A DNA stretch of 64,000 bases from Paludibacter sp. (GCA_028710415.1 JAQTUE010000003.1:1-64000), one strand, 5' to 3'. Numbered from the stretch's first letter, positions 6,858 through 17,674 are shown. The notes: generated from the sequence alone by a model not told the origin. A program made the numbers and translations.

Positions 6858-9530
6858 TTATTTTTGTTGCAAATCCATTCTTTTGTTAGGAATTTTCAGG
6901 GTAAATACTGCTCCTCCTTTCTCACCGTTAGAAGCAGTAACTTTTCCATTGTGTGCTTCCACAAATCCTTTTACAATTGACAGGCCAAGACCGGTACCTC
7001 CGGCTTTTGCATCTTTCCCACGGTAGAATTTATCGAAAACAGTTGCTAACTCAGATTCTTTAAATCCAGGTCCCTGGTCAATCACTTTGATTACCAGATT
7101 CTCACCGGTAATTTGAAACTTCAGCTCAATGATACTACCAACAGGGGAATGCTGGGTAGCATTCAGAATCAGGTTATGGAGTACTTGTTCCATGAGTCCG
7201 AAATCAACATAAACCGGAGAGAGATCATTGGGAATGCTTATTTTAAAAGTGAATGGCTCCAATTCATATTTAAGCATATCCGATACAGAGTTCACTAAAT
7301 CCTGCACATCGCACCAATCGGGGTGAGGAGTTATCCTGCCTGATTCAAGACGGGACATGTTCAATAAGTTTTCAACCAACCTGTTCAATCTGATCGATGC
7401 TATATGAATTTCTGAGTATAATTCTTTCTGGATTTGTAGTGGAATTTCTTGCTCCAGCAAAGTTTCGGAAGACCCCATTATGGCAGCTATCGGAATCCGC
7501 AATTCATGCGAAATTGAATTAAAAAGTGTTTTATACAGCTTTTCCGATTCACTTATTAAATAGGCCTTTTTAGTGGCATTCCGTAATAATTCACGTTCGT
7601 ATTTGCCTGTAATTTGTGACAGCGAAGATTCCCAGAACTGTTCTTCCCCGTGTGTAAAAACAGTTGCTTGTTTTACCACGATCACACCCAGGGTATCATT
7701 GCTCCCAATCAAGGGATAAAAAGTATAATCGTTGGAAGGTAAGGTATTTGTAAATTTCCCGGCTTTCAGGGAATTTTTCACCACCCAGTTAATGATACTC
7801 ATCACGTTTTCAGTTAACTGGATATTAGAATCCTCAAGGTGTTTAACTTCCAGTTGATTTAGATCATTTTTAACCACAATGCTGCATTCCAGTTTGAAAT
7901 ACCTCTTAATGTAATCGGCAGCAACTTTTATAACATCATCAAAACCAGAAATGGCATTCAGGTCTTTTGTCAATTGGTACAATGCATTGGTACGTTCTTC
8001 GCGTATCCGGATCTTTTTCTCCTGTCGGCGAACCCTTGATGTTAACGTCCCATTCAACAAGGCAATAATGAAGAACATTACCAATAGTAAAATATCCAAT
8101 GGCTTCTGGATAAGCAATGTAAATTGAGGTGGTATAAAAAAGTAATCCCAGATTAGTGCACTTAACGTAGAAGCTAATAATATTGGTCCTGTACCATAAA
8201 AAAGTGCAAGGAATGAAACTAAAAATAACAGGATAAAGGAAACCGACTGGTAACCAATAATAGGATTTAGAAAATAACAGATTAGTGAGGTTAATATCAC
8301 TATTGCCGAAACAGTCAGATATTGTGTAGTACGCGAAGAAAATTCCGGAATAGTTGCTTTTACAGTTAGTTTATCTTCAGCAGGTGTGTCCGAACCTAAG
8401 ATATAAACATCGATATTCCCGCTATATTTAATCAGGCGGTTTACGAAATTACCGAGTTTTAACAGGGACCTGACACTATTTAAACGTGATTTTCCGACAA
8501 TGATATGCGTAATATTTTCTTTCTGGGCATAATTGACAATTGCCTTTACCAAATCATCGTTGGTAACAATCCTGACTTTAAATCCTAATTCCTTGGCAAG
8601 GTTTATATTCAAATCGAGTTGTACATGGTCTTTCTCTGATATGCGTTGTGAAGTTTCAACATACAGGGCTTCAACATTGGCACCCATAGTATAGGCCAGA
8701 TTCTTTGCCCACTTCAGCAATCCTGCTGAAGAAGGACTGACACCAATAGCAACCAGGAAGTGCAATCCGGTTTTCCATGGACCACGGATACGTTTGTCCT
8801 GCATGTAATCGTGCAACTGGTTATCAACCCTGTCAGCAACAATACGTAATGACATTTCGCGCAACGCAGTAATATTTCCTTTGCGAAAGAAGTTATTCAC
8901 CGCTTCTTTCGACCGTTCCGGGGTATATACTTTCCCTTCTGAGAGCCGTTGAAGGAGTTCGTCAGGAGTTAAGTCCACCAATTCCACATCATCGGAATTC
9001 TCGAATATAAAATCAGGTAAGGTTTCGCGAATTATGACCCCTGTAATTTGGGCAACTGTATCTGTACGACTTTCCAAATGTTGTACATTGAGTGTTGTGA
9101 ACACATTGATCCCGTTTTCAAGAAGTTCCTGCACATCCTGATAGCGTTTGTTATGGCGGCTTCCCGGAGCATTGGTGTGCGCCAGTTCATCCACCAGCAC
9201 AATCCCTGGACTACGGGCTAAGATAGCATCTAAATCCATCTCATGAACGGAAGTGGATTTGTAAATTATAGACTTTCGGGGGATTATTTCAAAACCACTC
9301 ACTAAAGCTTCTGTTTCTTTCCGTTTATGAGTTTCCACATACCCGATGACAATGTCACTTCCCTTCTTCTTCTCAATGTGTGCTGCCTGGAGCATGGTGT
9401 AGGTTTTACCTACACCCGCACACATTCCGAAGAAAATCTTTAGTTTCCCACGTTTGCTTTTTTCTTCTTCCCGTGCTATTGCAGCAAGAAGTTCATCGGG
9501 ATTTGGCCTGTCAATTTCGAAATTGCTCAT
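6858..9530 (-). CDS. kdpD: Osmosensitive K+ channel sensor kinase
   Basis: An 890-residue KdpD, the membrane histidine kinase that senses low potassium or cell salt stress. Domain order: cytosolic KdpD domain with Walker A GMCAGVGKT (residues 35-43) and VDELAHTNAPGS; a USP-like domain (about 250-370); four closely packed membrane helices (about 400-500); a GAF-like region; then the kinase core with phospho-His675 in SHELRIP, NLILNATQHS, DQGPGF and GGTGLGLSIV. The usual HELRTP has Ile in place of Thr. The start codon overlaps the kdpC stop by 4 bp, which implies translational coupling. It ends at the terminator shared with kdpE. Confidence 0.96.
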   Translation of the reverse strand: MSNFEIDRPNPDELLAAIAREEEKSKRGKLKIFFGMCAGVGKTYTMLQAAHIEKKKGSDIVIGYVETHKRKETEALVSGFEIIPRKSIIYKSTSVHEMDLDAILARSPGIVLVDELAHTNAPGSRHNKRYQDVQELLENGINVFTTLNVQHLESRTDTVAQITGVIIRETLPDFIFENSDDVELVDLTPDELLQRLSEGKVYTPERSKEAVNNFFRKGNITALREMSLRIVADRVDNQLHDYMQDKRIRGPWKTGLHFLVAIGVSPSSAGLLKWAKNLAYTMGANVEALYVETSQRISEKDHVQLDLNINLAKELGFKVRIVTNDDLVKAIVNYAQKENITHIIVGKSRLNSVRSLLKLGNFVNRLIKYSGNIDVYILGSDTPAEDKLTVKATIPEFSSRTTQYLTVSAIVILTSLICYFLNPIIGYQSVSFILLFLVSFLALFYGTGPILLASTLSALIWDYFFIPPQFTLLIQKPLDILLLVMFFIIALLNGTLTSRVRRQEKKIRIREERTNALYQLTKDLNAISGFDDVIKVAADYIKRYFKLECSIVVKNDLNQLEVKHLEDSNIQLTENVMSIINWVVKNSLKAGKFTNTLPSNDYTFYPLIGSNDTLGVIVVKQATVFTHGEEQFWESSLSQITGKYERELLRNATKKAYLISESEKLYKTLFNSISHELRIPIAAIMGSSETLLEQEIPLQIQKELYSEIHIASIRLNRLVENLLNMSRLESGRITPHPDWCDVQDLVNSVSDMLKYELEPFTFKISIPNDLSPVYVDFGLMEQVLHNLILNATQHSPVGSIIELKFQITGENLVIKVIDQGPGFKESELATVFDKFYRGKDAKAGGTGLGLSIVKGFVEAHNGKVTASNGEKGGAVFTLKIPNKRMDLQQK

Positions 9531-10099
9531 TTTAGTTCATCTAATTCTAAATTAAGTAACAATACATTCACCCGGTTTTCTCCCAGACACAACAGTTGAG
9601 GTGCTTCACTCATCTTTTCAACAAGTATTTTCAACTTTTGTTTCTGTACATTGCTGAATCTTCGTGCATTTGCAATCCGATTGATTTGTAAATCAGCTGC
9701 TTTCGGGGAAATGTGTGGGTCAAGTCCACTGGCAGAAGCGAATAGCATTTCAGAGGGAATTACTGCATTTTGATCCAGCTTGTTGAATTTGATAAATTTA
9801 CTTGTTCTGTCGTTGACCAGATTTTTTAATTTGATGTTGGTCAAACCATAATTACTGCCGCCCGAAGGTAATGGATTATTTCCAATTGCCGAAGGACGTG
9901 AAGAAAAATAAATAGTGCTATCGAATTGCTGTCCGATCAATTCACTCCCTATTATTTTAGTGTCTTTTAAAATCAAACTGCCATGAGCCTGATACGGGAA
10001 AATCACCTGCGCAATTCCTGTTACTAAAAGTGGATATATGATCCCGGTAAGAATAGTAAATACCAGAAATATTTTTAAAGCTATACTAAGAGTTTTCAT
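9527..10099 (-). CDS. kdpC: K+-transporting ATPase subunit C
   Basis: A 190-residue KdpC, the small single-span subunit of the KdpFABC potassium pump that stabilises the complex and aids ATP binding. It has one N-terminal membrane helix (about residues 7-30), then the family motifs FSSRPSA, SGGSNYG, ASGLDPHISPKAADLQ and RIANAR. The length is normal. It lies 12 bp after kdpB and overlaps kdpD by 4 bp in one operon. Confidence 0.96.
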   Translation of the reverse strand: MKTLSIALKIFLVFTILTGIIYPLLVTGIAQVIFPYQAHGSLILKDTKIIGSELIGQQFDSTIYFSSRPSAIGNNPLPSGGSNYGLTNIKLKNLVNDRTSKFIKFNKLDQNAVIPSEMLFASASGLDPHISPKAADLQINRIANARRFSNVQKQKLKILVEKMSEAPQLLCLGENRVNVLLLNLELDELK

Positions 10100-10111
10100 T
10101 TCGTTGGATCT

Positions 10112-12190
10112 TTATAAATTAATCAATAGGTCTATAATTTTGATTCCGATAAATGGTGCTACCAGACCGCCTAGCCCATAGATTAGCAAATTCTTAGTCA
10201 ATGCCCTATTCGCCGAAATCGGACGGTACGGAACCCCCTTTAAGGCAAGTGGAATTAGCGCAATGATGATAAGCGCATTGAAAATGATGGCACTTAAGAT
10301 AGCACTCTGGGGTGAACCTAGTTTCATGATATTGAGGGCGGACAAAGGTCCCTGCCCGTTCGTGCCGGCATAAAGAGCAATGGATATGGCCGGGATAATT
10401 GCAAAGTATTTAGCCACATCGTTGGCAATACTAAAAGTGGTTAGCGCACCACGGGTCATAAGCAGCTGTTTGCCAACTTCCACAACTTCAATCAACTTGG
10501 TTGGATTACTGTCCAGATCGACCATGTTGCCGGCTTCGCGAGCAGCCTGGGTTCCTGAATTCATAGCAATACCTACATCAGCTTGGGCAAGGGCTGGAGC
10601 ATCGTTTGTCCCATCACCTATCATTCCCACCAAATGTCCTTTTTCCTGTTCTTCGCGTATCCTGCGCAGTTTATCTTCGGGTGTGGCTTCTGCCATAAAA
10701 TCATCAACACCTGCTTCGGCAGCAATTGCTGCAGCAGTTAACGAGTTATCTCCGGTGATCATGACAGTTTTGATTCCCATTTGACGAAGTTCTGCAAACC
10801 GTTGTTTGATACCCCCTTTTACAATATCTTTCAGGTGAATTACACCCAGTACTTTATTATCTTCAGCTACTACCAACGGAGTAGCTCCCTGACGTGCCAA
10901 ATCCGATACTGTATCGATTACCTTTTGAGAGAAAACGCCGTTGTTTTCTTCAATCAATGCCCGAATAGCTTCCGACGAACCTTTACGGATATGATGCACT
11001 TTCCCTTCGGGAGTTTTTAAATCCACTCCACTCATTCTAGATTGTGCGGTGAAAGGAATGAAAGTAGCATGCAGGTTGGTGATGTCCCTGCCCCGGATAT
11101 TGAATTTTTCTTTTGCGAGTATGACAATTGACCGGCCTTCGGGAGTCTCATCAGAAAGGGAAGAGAGTTGGGCGGCATCAGCCAGTTCCTCAATGGAAAT
11201 GCCTTCTGCAGGGACAAAATTAGTTGCCATACGGTTTCCCAATGTGATGGTGCCTGTTTTATCCAGTAACAGCACGTCTACATCACCGGCAGCTTCAATG
11301 GCACGTCCGCTGGTTGCTATTACATTCCGTTGGATAAGCCGGTCCATGCCGCTGATACCGATTGCACTCAACAATCCGCCAATGGTAGTTGGGATAAGGC
11401 AAACCAACAGGGCAATTAATACCGGAATTGACAAGTTGTGCGACTGGGGTATTCCAGAAGCAGCTAAGCTATATCCGAAAAATGCTGGAAGAGTCACCAC
11501 TGCTAAAAGAAAGATAATCGTTAAACCTGAAAGCAGGATAGTCAATGCAATTTCATTGGGCGTTTTCTGACGTTTGGCACCTTCAACCAGTGCAATCATA
11601 CGATCCATGAAAGTATCGCCTGCATCGGCTGATATACGGATTAGAATACGGTCACTTAGTACTTTTGTACCACCCGTTACAGCAGAACGGTCACCACCGC
11701 TTTCGCGGATTACTGGTGCTGATTCGCCTGTGATGGCAGACTCGTCCACACTGGCAATTCCTTCTATCACTTCTCCATCCGAAGGAATTATATCATTTAC
11801 TTCGCAAACCACAATGTCGCCTTTGCGTAAATCGGGAGCCAACACTTCAGTTTCTTTGTCACCTACCATTTTACGGGCAACTGTTTGCGTCCGGTTTTTT
11901 CTCAAACTTTCAGCTTGTGCTTTTCCACGCCCTTCGGCTATTGCTTCGGAGAAATTGGCAAAAAGTACCGTAAACCAAAGCCAGATAGCTATTTGTAAAT
12001 TGAAAGTCGAATATGCACCCTGAAACAAGCCGATAACGACAATGATAGTTGTCAGAACTGCTCCGATACCAACTATAAAGATGACCGGATTTTTTATTAG
12101 TGAAGCAGGACTTAATTTTTTTACGCTGTCCTTAGCAGCCCGTGCAAGTAACTTCTTATTAAAGATGCCTTTATTTGATTTTGTTGTCAT
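10112..12190 (-). CDS. kdpB: K+-transporting ATPase subunit B
   Basis: A 692-residue P-type ATPase, the catalytic subunit of KdpFABC that hydrolyses ATP to drive potassium uptake. Phosphorylation site DKTGT with Asp310, actuator motif TGES (the serine of this motif is phosphorylated to inhibit the pump in E. coli), nucleotide-binding domain, MITGDN and the hinge [19 protein letters not shown] are all present. Membrane helices surround these domains as usual. The gene follows kdpA by 40 bp. Confidence 0.97.
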   Translation of the reverse strand: MTTKSNKGIFNKKLLARAAKDSVKKLSPASLIKNPVIFIVGIGAVLTTIIVVIGLFQGAYSTFNLQIAIWLWFTVLFANFSEAIAEGRGKAQAESLRKNRTQTVARKMVGDKETEVLAPDLRKGDIVVCEVNDIIPSDGEVIEGIASVDESAITGESAPVIRESGGDRSAVTGGTKVLSDRILIRISADAGDTFMDRMIALVEGAKRQKTPNEIALTILLSGLTIIFLLAVVTLPAFFGYSLAASGIPQSHNLSIPVLIALLVCLIPTTIGGLLSAIGISGMDRLIQRNVIATSGRAIEAAGDVDVLLLDKTGTITLGNRMATNFVPAEGISIEELADAAQLSSLSDETPEGRSIVILAKEKFNIRGRDITNLHATFIPFTAQSRMSGVDLKTPEGKVHHIRKGSSEAIRALIEENNGVFSQKVIDTVSDLARQGATPLVVAEDNKVLGVIHLKDIVKGGIKQRFAELRQMGIKTVMITGDNSLTAAAIAAEAGVDDFMAEATPEDKLRRIREEQEKGHLVGMIGDGTNDAPALAQADVGIAMNSGTQAAREAGNMVDLDSNPTKLIEVVEVGKQLLMTRGALTTFSIANDVAKYFAIIPAISIALYAGTNGQGPLSALNIMKLGSPQSAILSAIIFNALIIIALIPLALKGVPYRPISANRALTKNLLIYGLGGLVAPFIGIKIIDLLINL

Positions 12191-12230
12191 AATGCTGATT
12201 GATTAATTCTCCTTTCGGGGATTTATGGGT

Positions 12231-13925
12231 TTAAAAAGTAACTCCGTTATTCATCAATAAATGTTCTACAATCGGTCCTAATGATAAAGCCGGAAAATAA
12301 GTCAAACCTCCGACAATCAGTATCACCCCAATTAATAACGAGATAAACAGCCAATTGTCAGTTTGGAAAGTCCCGGTTGAAACAGGTGTAATTTTCTTTT
12401 TTGCCATACTTCCGGCAATTGCCAGAATGGGTATAATCACTCCAAAACGCCCTATCAACATCCCAAATCCAATCAATAAATTGTAGAAAACCGTATTGGC
12501 ATTCAATCCGGCAAAGGCACTGCCATTGTTCCCGGCAGCAGAGCTGAAAGCATATAAAATTTCCGAGAACCCATGAGGTCCGGCATTGTTCAGGCTTGAC
12601 AATCCCAGGGTGCTTACAGAAGCCCAAGCCGTAAACAGCAGGATTACGAAAGACGTAGCCAGGTTAGCCAGAATTGCCATAGTAACTTCAAATGCTTCCA
12701 CTTTTTTGCCAAGGTATTCTGGTGTCCGTCCAACCATTAATCCGGCTATGAATACAGTTAAGATTACAAATACAATCATACCATAGATTCCTGCACCAAC
12801 ACCACCAAAAATGATCTCGCCAAGCATTATATTGATCATGGCCACCATACCTGCCAATGGAGACAGACTATCGTGCATGGCATTGACGGACCCGTTTGAG
12901 GCCGCTGAGGTGGAGGTTGACCAAAGAATACTATTGGTTATGCCGAATCGGGTCTCTTTCCCTTCCATCAGAGCTGAATGACCGAAAATAGGATTGGCAG
13001 AATATTCGCCATACAATGAAATGGCTAAACCAGCAACTAATAATATGAACATGACTGTGAAAATTGTCCAACCCTGCCGCTTGGAGCCTACCATTTTACC
13101 ATACGTAAAAGTCAATCCGGCGGGTATCAATAAGATTGCCAGCATTTCAAGTAAATTGCTCAATGGAGTCGGGTTTTCGAAAGGATGGGCACTATTGGCA
13201 TTGAAAAAACCTCCTCCATTGGTACCCAATTGCTTGATGGCTATTTGTGAGGCAGCAGGACCCATGGGAATCACTTGTTGTGTTCCCTGAAGTGTGTGAG
13301 CCGTTTGATAAGAATCGAAGTTCTGTACGACACCTTGTCCGACCAGGAAAACTGCAAATAATATTGAGAGTGGTAACAGTACATACAGCGTGGAACGGGT
13401 TAGATCGACCCAAAAATTACCAAGTTTATCTGTTGTTTTACGGGATAGGCCTTTAGCAAGAGCTAACAACACGGCTATTCCGGTGGCGGCACTCACGAAG
13501 TTCTGAACCGTAAGACCAAGCATTTGTACAAAATAACTTAATGTGGTTTCACCGCTGTAACCTTGCCAGTTGGTGTTAGTCATAAAACTCACAGCGGTAT
13601 TAAACGCCGAATGCCACGATACATTGGATAAATTTGAAGGGTTTAATGGTAAATGTGCCTGTGTGAGCTGAAGCAGGAATACAAACAGGAAACCGATTAA
13701 GTTGAATATCAGCAAACCGAAAGTGTATGTTTTCCAGTTAGATTCTTCTTTGGGATCGATTTTAATGAATTTATAGGTCAATCGTTCAAACCAACCCAAT
13801 ACAGGAAACAGAATGTGTTTTTCACCTGTAAATACCTTGAACATGTAACTTCCTAAAATAGGTGTCAAACCTATCAATAATCCGAGAAAAATCAGTATTT
13901 GCAATAAATCAAATGTTGTGAACAT
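12231..13925 (-). CDS. kdpA: K+-transporting ATPase subunit A
   Basis: A 564-residue channel-like subunit with about ten membrane helices, from the superfamily of K+ transporters. It carries the potassium-selectivity segments, among them GTNGGGFFNANSAHPFENP and GNNGSAFAGL, and ends in a hydrophobic helix. It imports K+ into the cell and passes it towards KdpB. It lies 30 bp downstream of kdpF in the same operon. Confidence 0.97.
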   Translation of the reverse strand: MFTTFDLLQILIFLGLLIGLTPILGSYMFKVFTGEKHILFPVLGWFERLTYKFIKIDPKEESNWKTYTFGLLIFNLIGFLFVFLLQLTQAHLPLNPSNLSNVSWHSAFNTAVSFMTNTNWQGYSGETTLSYFVQMLGLTVQNFVSAATGIAVLLALAKGLSRKTTDKLGNFWVDLTRSTLYVLLPLSILFAVFLVGQGVVQNFDSYQTAHTLQGTQQVIPMGPAASQIAIKQLGTNGGGFFNANSAHPFENPTPLSNLLEMLAILLIPAGLTFTYGKMVGSKRQGWTIFTVMFILLVAGLAISLYGEYSANPIFGHSALMEGKETRFGITNSILWSTSTSAASNGSVNAMHDSLSPLAGMVAMINIMLGEIIFGGVGAGIYGMIVFVILTVFIAGLMVGRTPEYLGKKVEAFEVTMAILANLATSFVILLFTAWASVSTLGLSSLNNAGPHGFSEILYAFSSAAGNNGSAFAGLNANTVFYNLLIGFGMLIGRFGVIIPILAIAGSMAKKKITPVSTGTFQTDNWLFISLLIGVILIVGGLTYFPALSLGPIVEHLLMNNGVTF

Positions 13926-13955
13926 ACTTTTATAATGTTAAGAGTTTAATCCAAA

Positions 13956-14087
13956 TCAGAATTTCTCAGGTTTTATCAGTGAATAAATTAAATATCCCAG
14001 TATAGCCAAGGCTATAATTGCTCCAATGATGTATCCCGTCGGAGTGCTCATTTCTGTTGTCGCTACCATTAAAAGTTTTGTTTCCAT
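13956..14087 (-). CDS. kdpF: KdpF small subunit
   Basis: A 43-codon frame that encodes one membrane helix with the end YLIYSLIKPEKF, very close to the classical KdpF ending YLxYALLxPExF. KdpF is a lipid-like stabilising peptide of the potassium pump. Translation may start at the first ATG (14087) or at the ATG 12 codons later (MSTPTGYII), which gives the usual length of about 31 residues; the second seems better by family length. It lies just before kdpA on the same strand. Confidence 0.88.
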   Translation of the reverse strand: METKLLMVATTEMSTPTGYIIGAIIALAILGYLIYSLIKPEKF

Positions 14088-14230
14088 TTTAAGTCATTTT
14101 TAAATTGATGCCTGAAGCATCATGTCATTAACGTTTTAGTAGTCCTTTTCTTTAAAAATTATCTGATTTAAATCATAGTTATACAGCATCTTTGTGTATT
14201 TTTTTAATTATACGAACTGAATTTTCATTG

Positions 14231-14404
14231 TCATATAACATTTTGTTTTTTTTTTTTGATTTTATGACTTGCATCCTTATTGTCATACAGCATTTTGTCA
14301 TAATACTCATCATAGCCACTTATAAGTGAAAGTACATAACCGGCTGTTAAAAGAAGAATTACTCCACCAACTAATTCTAATACCAATTCAATTGTTGTGT
14401 TCAT
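14231..14404 (-). CDS. Small single-span membrane protein heading the kdp operon
   Basis: A 57-codon frame begins MNTTIELVLELVGGVILLLT, forms one membrane helix (residues about 9-29), and continues with an acidic, Tyr-rich stretch (GYDEYYDKMLYDNKD) and a Lys-rich tail encoded partly by a run of 12 A. It lies on the kdp strand between a -7 box at 14465-14472 and kdpF, with 143 bp to kdpF. I do not recognise a family. Its position and topology suggest a small accessory or regulatory peptide of the Kdp system, which is inference. The tail is uncertain, because slippage in the A-run would change the frame. Confidence 0.6.
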   Translation of the reverse strand: MNTTIELVLELVGGVILLLTAGYVLSLISGYDEYYDKMLYDNKDASHKIKKKKQNVI

Positions 14405-14464
14405 GTTTTTTTGTGTTTATGAGAACTTAACATGTTCTCTTTTTGATTCCATGTTTTTACGTTG

Positions 14465-14472
14465 CAAAAATA
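14465..14472 (-). promoter_or_regulatory. Probable kdp operon -7 box
   Basis: Read on the minus strand it is TATTTTTG, an exact TAnnTTTG match, with a TTTG 24 bp upstream (14497-14500). It lies about 60 bp before the start of the small membrane protein. The rest of 14473-14690 is AT-rich without other signals. Confidence 0.5.
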
Positions 14473-14691
14473 GTTTGATAGTCATAAAGGAAAAATCAAA
14501 AACATAGGGCTGGATATAAAGATTTTATAAGGAAATATATCTTTATGTATTAGGATTTGATATACAGGTTTTTAGTGGAGATTTAAAAAACCTTGTATTG
14601 TTCTGAATAGTCAATTTTGGGAGTGATTATTTATTGAGAGGTGAACGGACAAAAAGAGAGAGTCAATTTAATAGTACTGTTTTTTATAAAC

Positions 14692-14734
14692 AAAAAAGAC
14701 CAACCTGATTTTCATCAAGTTGGTCTTCTTATTC
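14692..14734 (-). terminator. Terminator of dnaK
   Basis: On the minus strand AAGACCAACTTGAT pairs with ATCAGGTTGGTCTT around a short loop and is followed by T-rich sequence. It lies beyond the octamer array that follows the dnaK stop codon. Confidence 0.85.
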
Positions 14735-14737
14735 TTT

Positions 14738-14790
14738 ATTAACCAATTAACCAGTTAACTGAATCAACCAATTAACCAATTAACCAATTA
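14738..14790. repeat. Octamer array at the 3' end of dnaK
   Basis: Units of the AACCAATT/AACCAGTT type fill the space between the dnaK stop codon and its terminator. On the coding strand they read TTGGTTAA and so on, and begin within a few bases of the stop. Confidence 0.8.
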
Positions 14791-16707
14791 TTATTTTACT
14801 TCTTCAAAATCCACATCGGTAACATCACCTTGTTTGTTACCATCATTCGAACTTTGTTTTCCACCAAAGTCAGCATTTGGTTGTGCCTGGCCTTCCTGTG
14901 CGTTTTGAGCATTGTACATTTCCTGGCTGGCTGCCTGGAATGCTGTGTTCAATTCGTTGGTAGCTTCATCCAAAGTTGGTATGTCCTGTGCTTTGTGAGC
15001 TTCTTTCAGTTTCACAAGGGCAGCTTCGATAGGTCCTTTTTTGTCAGCAGGGATTTTGTCACCTATTTCGGTAAGTTGTTTCTCTGTCTGGAAAATCAAA
15101 CTATCGGCATGATTCAATTTGTCGATCTTTTCTTTTTCTTTGGCATCAGCTTCTGCGTTGGCTGCTGCTTCGTCTTTCATACGTTTGATTTCTGCATCAG
15201 TAAGGCCGGACGAAGCTTCGATACGAATGCTTTGTTCTTTTCCGGTTGCTTTATCTTTGGCAGCAACGTGTAAGATACCGTTGGCATCAATATCAAAAGT
15301 TACTTCAATCTGAGGTTCACCACGACGGGAAGGCATGATACCATCCAGGTGGAAACGGCCGATTGATTTGTTTTGGTTAGCCAATGGACGTTCGCCTTGC
15401 AGGATATGGATTTCTACTGAAGGTTGGTTGTCGGCAGCTGTAGTAAATGTTTCCGATTTTTTAGTTGGAATAGTAGTATTCGCTTCAATCAGTTTCGTCA
15501 TTACGCTTCCCATGGTTTCGATACCCAGTGATAATGGTGTCACATCAAGCAACAATACATCAGTTACATCACCGGATAAAACCCCACCTTGAATGGCAGC
15601 ACCTACTGCAACTACTTCGTCAGGATTAACCCCTTTTGAGGCTGTCTTACCAAAGAATTTCTCTACGGCACTCTGTATAGCAGGGATACGGGTTGAACCA
15701 CCTACCAGGATGATTTCATCGATATCACCGATTGTCAAACCTGCATTTTTCAATGCTGTGCGACATGGTTCAATAGTTTTTTGAATCAAATCATCGATCA
15801 GTTGTTCGAATTTAGCACGGGTCAAGGTACGTACCAAGTGACGAGGCACACCATCAACCGGCATGATATAAGGCAAATTGATTTCCGAAGAAGTCGTATT
15901 TGATAATTCGATTTTTGCTTTTTCAGCAGCTTCTTTCAAACGTTGCAATGCCATAGGGTCTTTGCTCAGGTCGATATTGCTGTTTTCATTTTTAAATTCC
16001 TGTACCAACCAGTCGATAATACGGTGGTCAAAGTCGTCACCACCTAAATGGGTATCCCCATCGGTTGATTTTACTTCGAAAACGCCATCACCCAGTTCCA
16101 GTACAGATACATCATGTGTTCCACCACCACAGTCGAAAACAACAATCTTCATATCTTTGTTGGTTTTGTCCAAACCATATGCCAAGGCAGCAGCTGTTGG
16201 TTCGTTTACAATACGACGAACATTAAGCCCTGCGATTTCACCGGCTTCTTTCGTTGCCTGACGTTGTGCGTCATTAAAATAAGCAGGAACGGTAATCACT
16301 GCATCGGTAACTTCAGTTCCAAGATAGTCTTCAGCAGTTTTCTTCATTTTCTGAAGAATGATAGCTGAAATTTCTTGTGGAGAGTACATGCGGCCATCAA
16401 TGTCCACACGGGCAGTATTGTTGTCGCCTTTAACCACTTTAAAGGGTACGCGTCCAATTTCTTTTGTCAAACGGTCGTAGGTTTCACCCATAAAACGTTT
16501 AATAGAAAATACAGTTTTTGTAGGGTTGGTAATGGCCTGACGTTTTGCAGGATCACCTACTTTACGTTCGCCGCCTTCCACAAATCCAACTACCGAAGGA
16601 GTAGTACGTTTTCCTTCGCTGTTGGTAATAACGATCGGTTCGTTACCTTCCATTACAGAAACACAAGAGTTTGTGGTTCCTAAGTCAATTCCAATAATCT
16701 TTCCCAT
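14791..16707 (-). CDS. dnaK: Chaperone DnaK (Hsp70)
   Basis: A 638-residue Hsp70 that folds and protects proteins in the cytosol with ATP. It starts [20 protein letters not shown], has the ATPase signatures [19 protein letters not shown] and [13 protein letters not shown], a substrate-binding domain with [18 protein letters not shown], a helical lid, and the C-terminal tail TDVDFEEVK used to bind partners. One odd point: the usual IFDLGGGT is VFDCGGGT. It stands alone without dnaJ or grpE beside it. A possible promoter lies at 16831-16839 on the minus strand (TAAACTTTG), about 125 bp upstream. Confidence 0.98.
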   Translation of the reverse strand: MGKIIGIDLGTTNSCVSVMEGNEPIVITNSEGKRTTPSVVGFVEGGERKVGDPAKRQAITNPTKTVFSIKRFMGETYDRLTKEIGRVPFKVVKGDNNTARVDIDGRMYSPQEISAIILQKMKKTAEDYLGTEVTDAVITVPAYFNDAQRQATKEAGEIAGLNVRRIVNEPTAAALAYGLDKTNKDMKIVVFDCGGGTHDVSVLELGDGVFEVKSTDGDTHLGGDDFDHRIIDWLVQEFKNENSNIDLSKDPMALQRLKEAAEKAKIELSNTTSSEINLPYIMPVDGVPRHLVRTLTRAKFEQLIDDLIQKTIEPCRTALKNAGLTIGDIDEIILVGGSTRIPAIQSAVEKFFGKTASKGVNPDEVVAVGAAIQGGVLSGDVTDVLLLDVTPLSLGIETMGSVMTKLIEANTTIPTKKSETFTTAADNQPSVEIHILQGERPLANQNKSIGRFHLDGIMPSRRGEPQIEVTFDIDANGILHVAAKDKATGKEQSIRIEASSGLTDAEIKRMKDEAAANAEADAKEKEKIDKLNHADSLIFQTEKQLTEIGDKIPADKKGPIEAALVKLKEAHKAQDIPTLDEATNELNTAFQAASQEMYNAQNAQEGQAQPNADFGGKQSSNDGNKQGDVTDVDFEEVK

Positions 16708-17016
16708 AATTTTTATTTATTTTATTTTTTCAGTTGTTTCTGATATGTTTTTAATACGACTCCTGTTTTACAAACCATATGCCAACCGGAAAAAAGAAGC
16801 TTACTTTCAGATTTTGACAGAAAATAAGGACAAAGTTTAAGAAAAGCCAACACGTGCACTGACAAAAGGGCAGAAAATTGTCTTGTTGCCCCCGTATCGC
16901 CCTGAGATTTGTTCACAGCTTTAATTGAAACACACGTATTCTACTTTCTCCCTACTGTATCGTATTGAAAGTTGTTTACACTTTTGATTAAAGCTGCTTT
17001 CTACGACAACCCACTT

Positions 17017-17051
17017 CTTTCTATCTTTTACTTTCTACCTTCTACCTACAA
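17017..17051. repeat. Short heptamer array
   Basis: Five heptamers: CTTTCTA, TCTTTTA, CTTTCTA, CCTTCTA, CCTACAA. The same words open the longer heptamer array at 17855. Confidence 0.75.
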
Positions 17052-17308
17052 ACTTCAAAATACATTTCTAAAAAACTTATTTATATTCCTAATACACATT
17101 GCTACAATTAGGGAATAAGGGCTGGGTCTGGCGGGTTCATTTTTTCTACTGAGTCCCCACTTTCTGAGGTCTAACAACAATAAAGATAAACGTGAAGAGT
17201 AAAAATAAAAATTATGGTGATATGATTAATAGGGTTTTCCAATTATTTTAAATCATTTTTTTTGTTGTATTTCATTTGTTATATTTAAAACCTTATTTTT
17301 TTGTTCAA

Positions 17309-17428
17309 CCTTAGTAGCCAGATTAACTCCCCTAAATCCAACCTTATTCTTTGATTGATTGTCTACGGATAAAAGTCCATTCAAAGAATAAGGTTTAATA
17401 TTAGGGGTCAACTTTGCTACTAAGGTTA
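17309..17428. repeat. Long imperfect inverted repeat
   Basis: The left arm starts AACCTTAGTAGC and ends near 17358 with CCTTATTCTTTGATTG. The right arm (about 17375-17428), read in reverse complement, gives the same order: AACCTTAGTAGC, CCCCTAA, AACCTTATTCTTTGAATGG. The arms are about 50 bp and the loop about 18 bp. No transposase is near, so it could be a MITE-like relic or a structured RNA. Confidence 0.75.
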
Positions 17429-17674
17429 CAATAAAAAAATGATAAGGTTTTTATGTTATAACAGTTATAAAATCAACAAGTTGTGTATTTGTAAAACATG
17501 TCAATCATTATTTAAGAAAAGGATTAATATACTAAATGGTTTCCCGAACATATATTACAATATAGTAGGGTTGAAAAATAGGATTTATGACCCGCTGATT
17601 GATAGCAAATTACAACATGTTATATAGTAGGGTATAAAATCAAAAATAAGGGTTTTAAATACCTGCAATTATTT

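Noticed and set aside
10380..12023. Several long plus-strand frames inside kdpB and dnaK
   Set aside because: They are opposite-strand shadows of strongly conserved genes.
16722..16916. A 64-codon minus-strand frame upstream of dnaK
   Set aside because: It overlaps the likely dnaK promoter and leader and has no protein-like pattern.
17439..17627. A 62-codon frame after the inverted repeat
   Set aside because: AT-rich, no recognisable motif, no good ribosome site; more likely chance.
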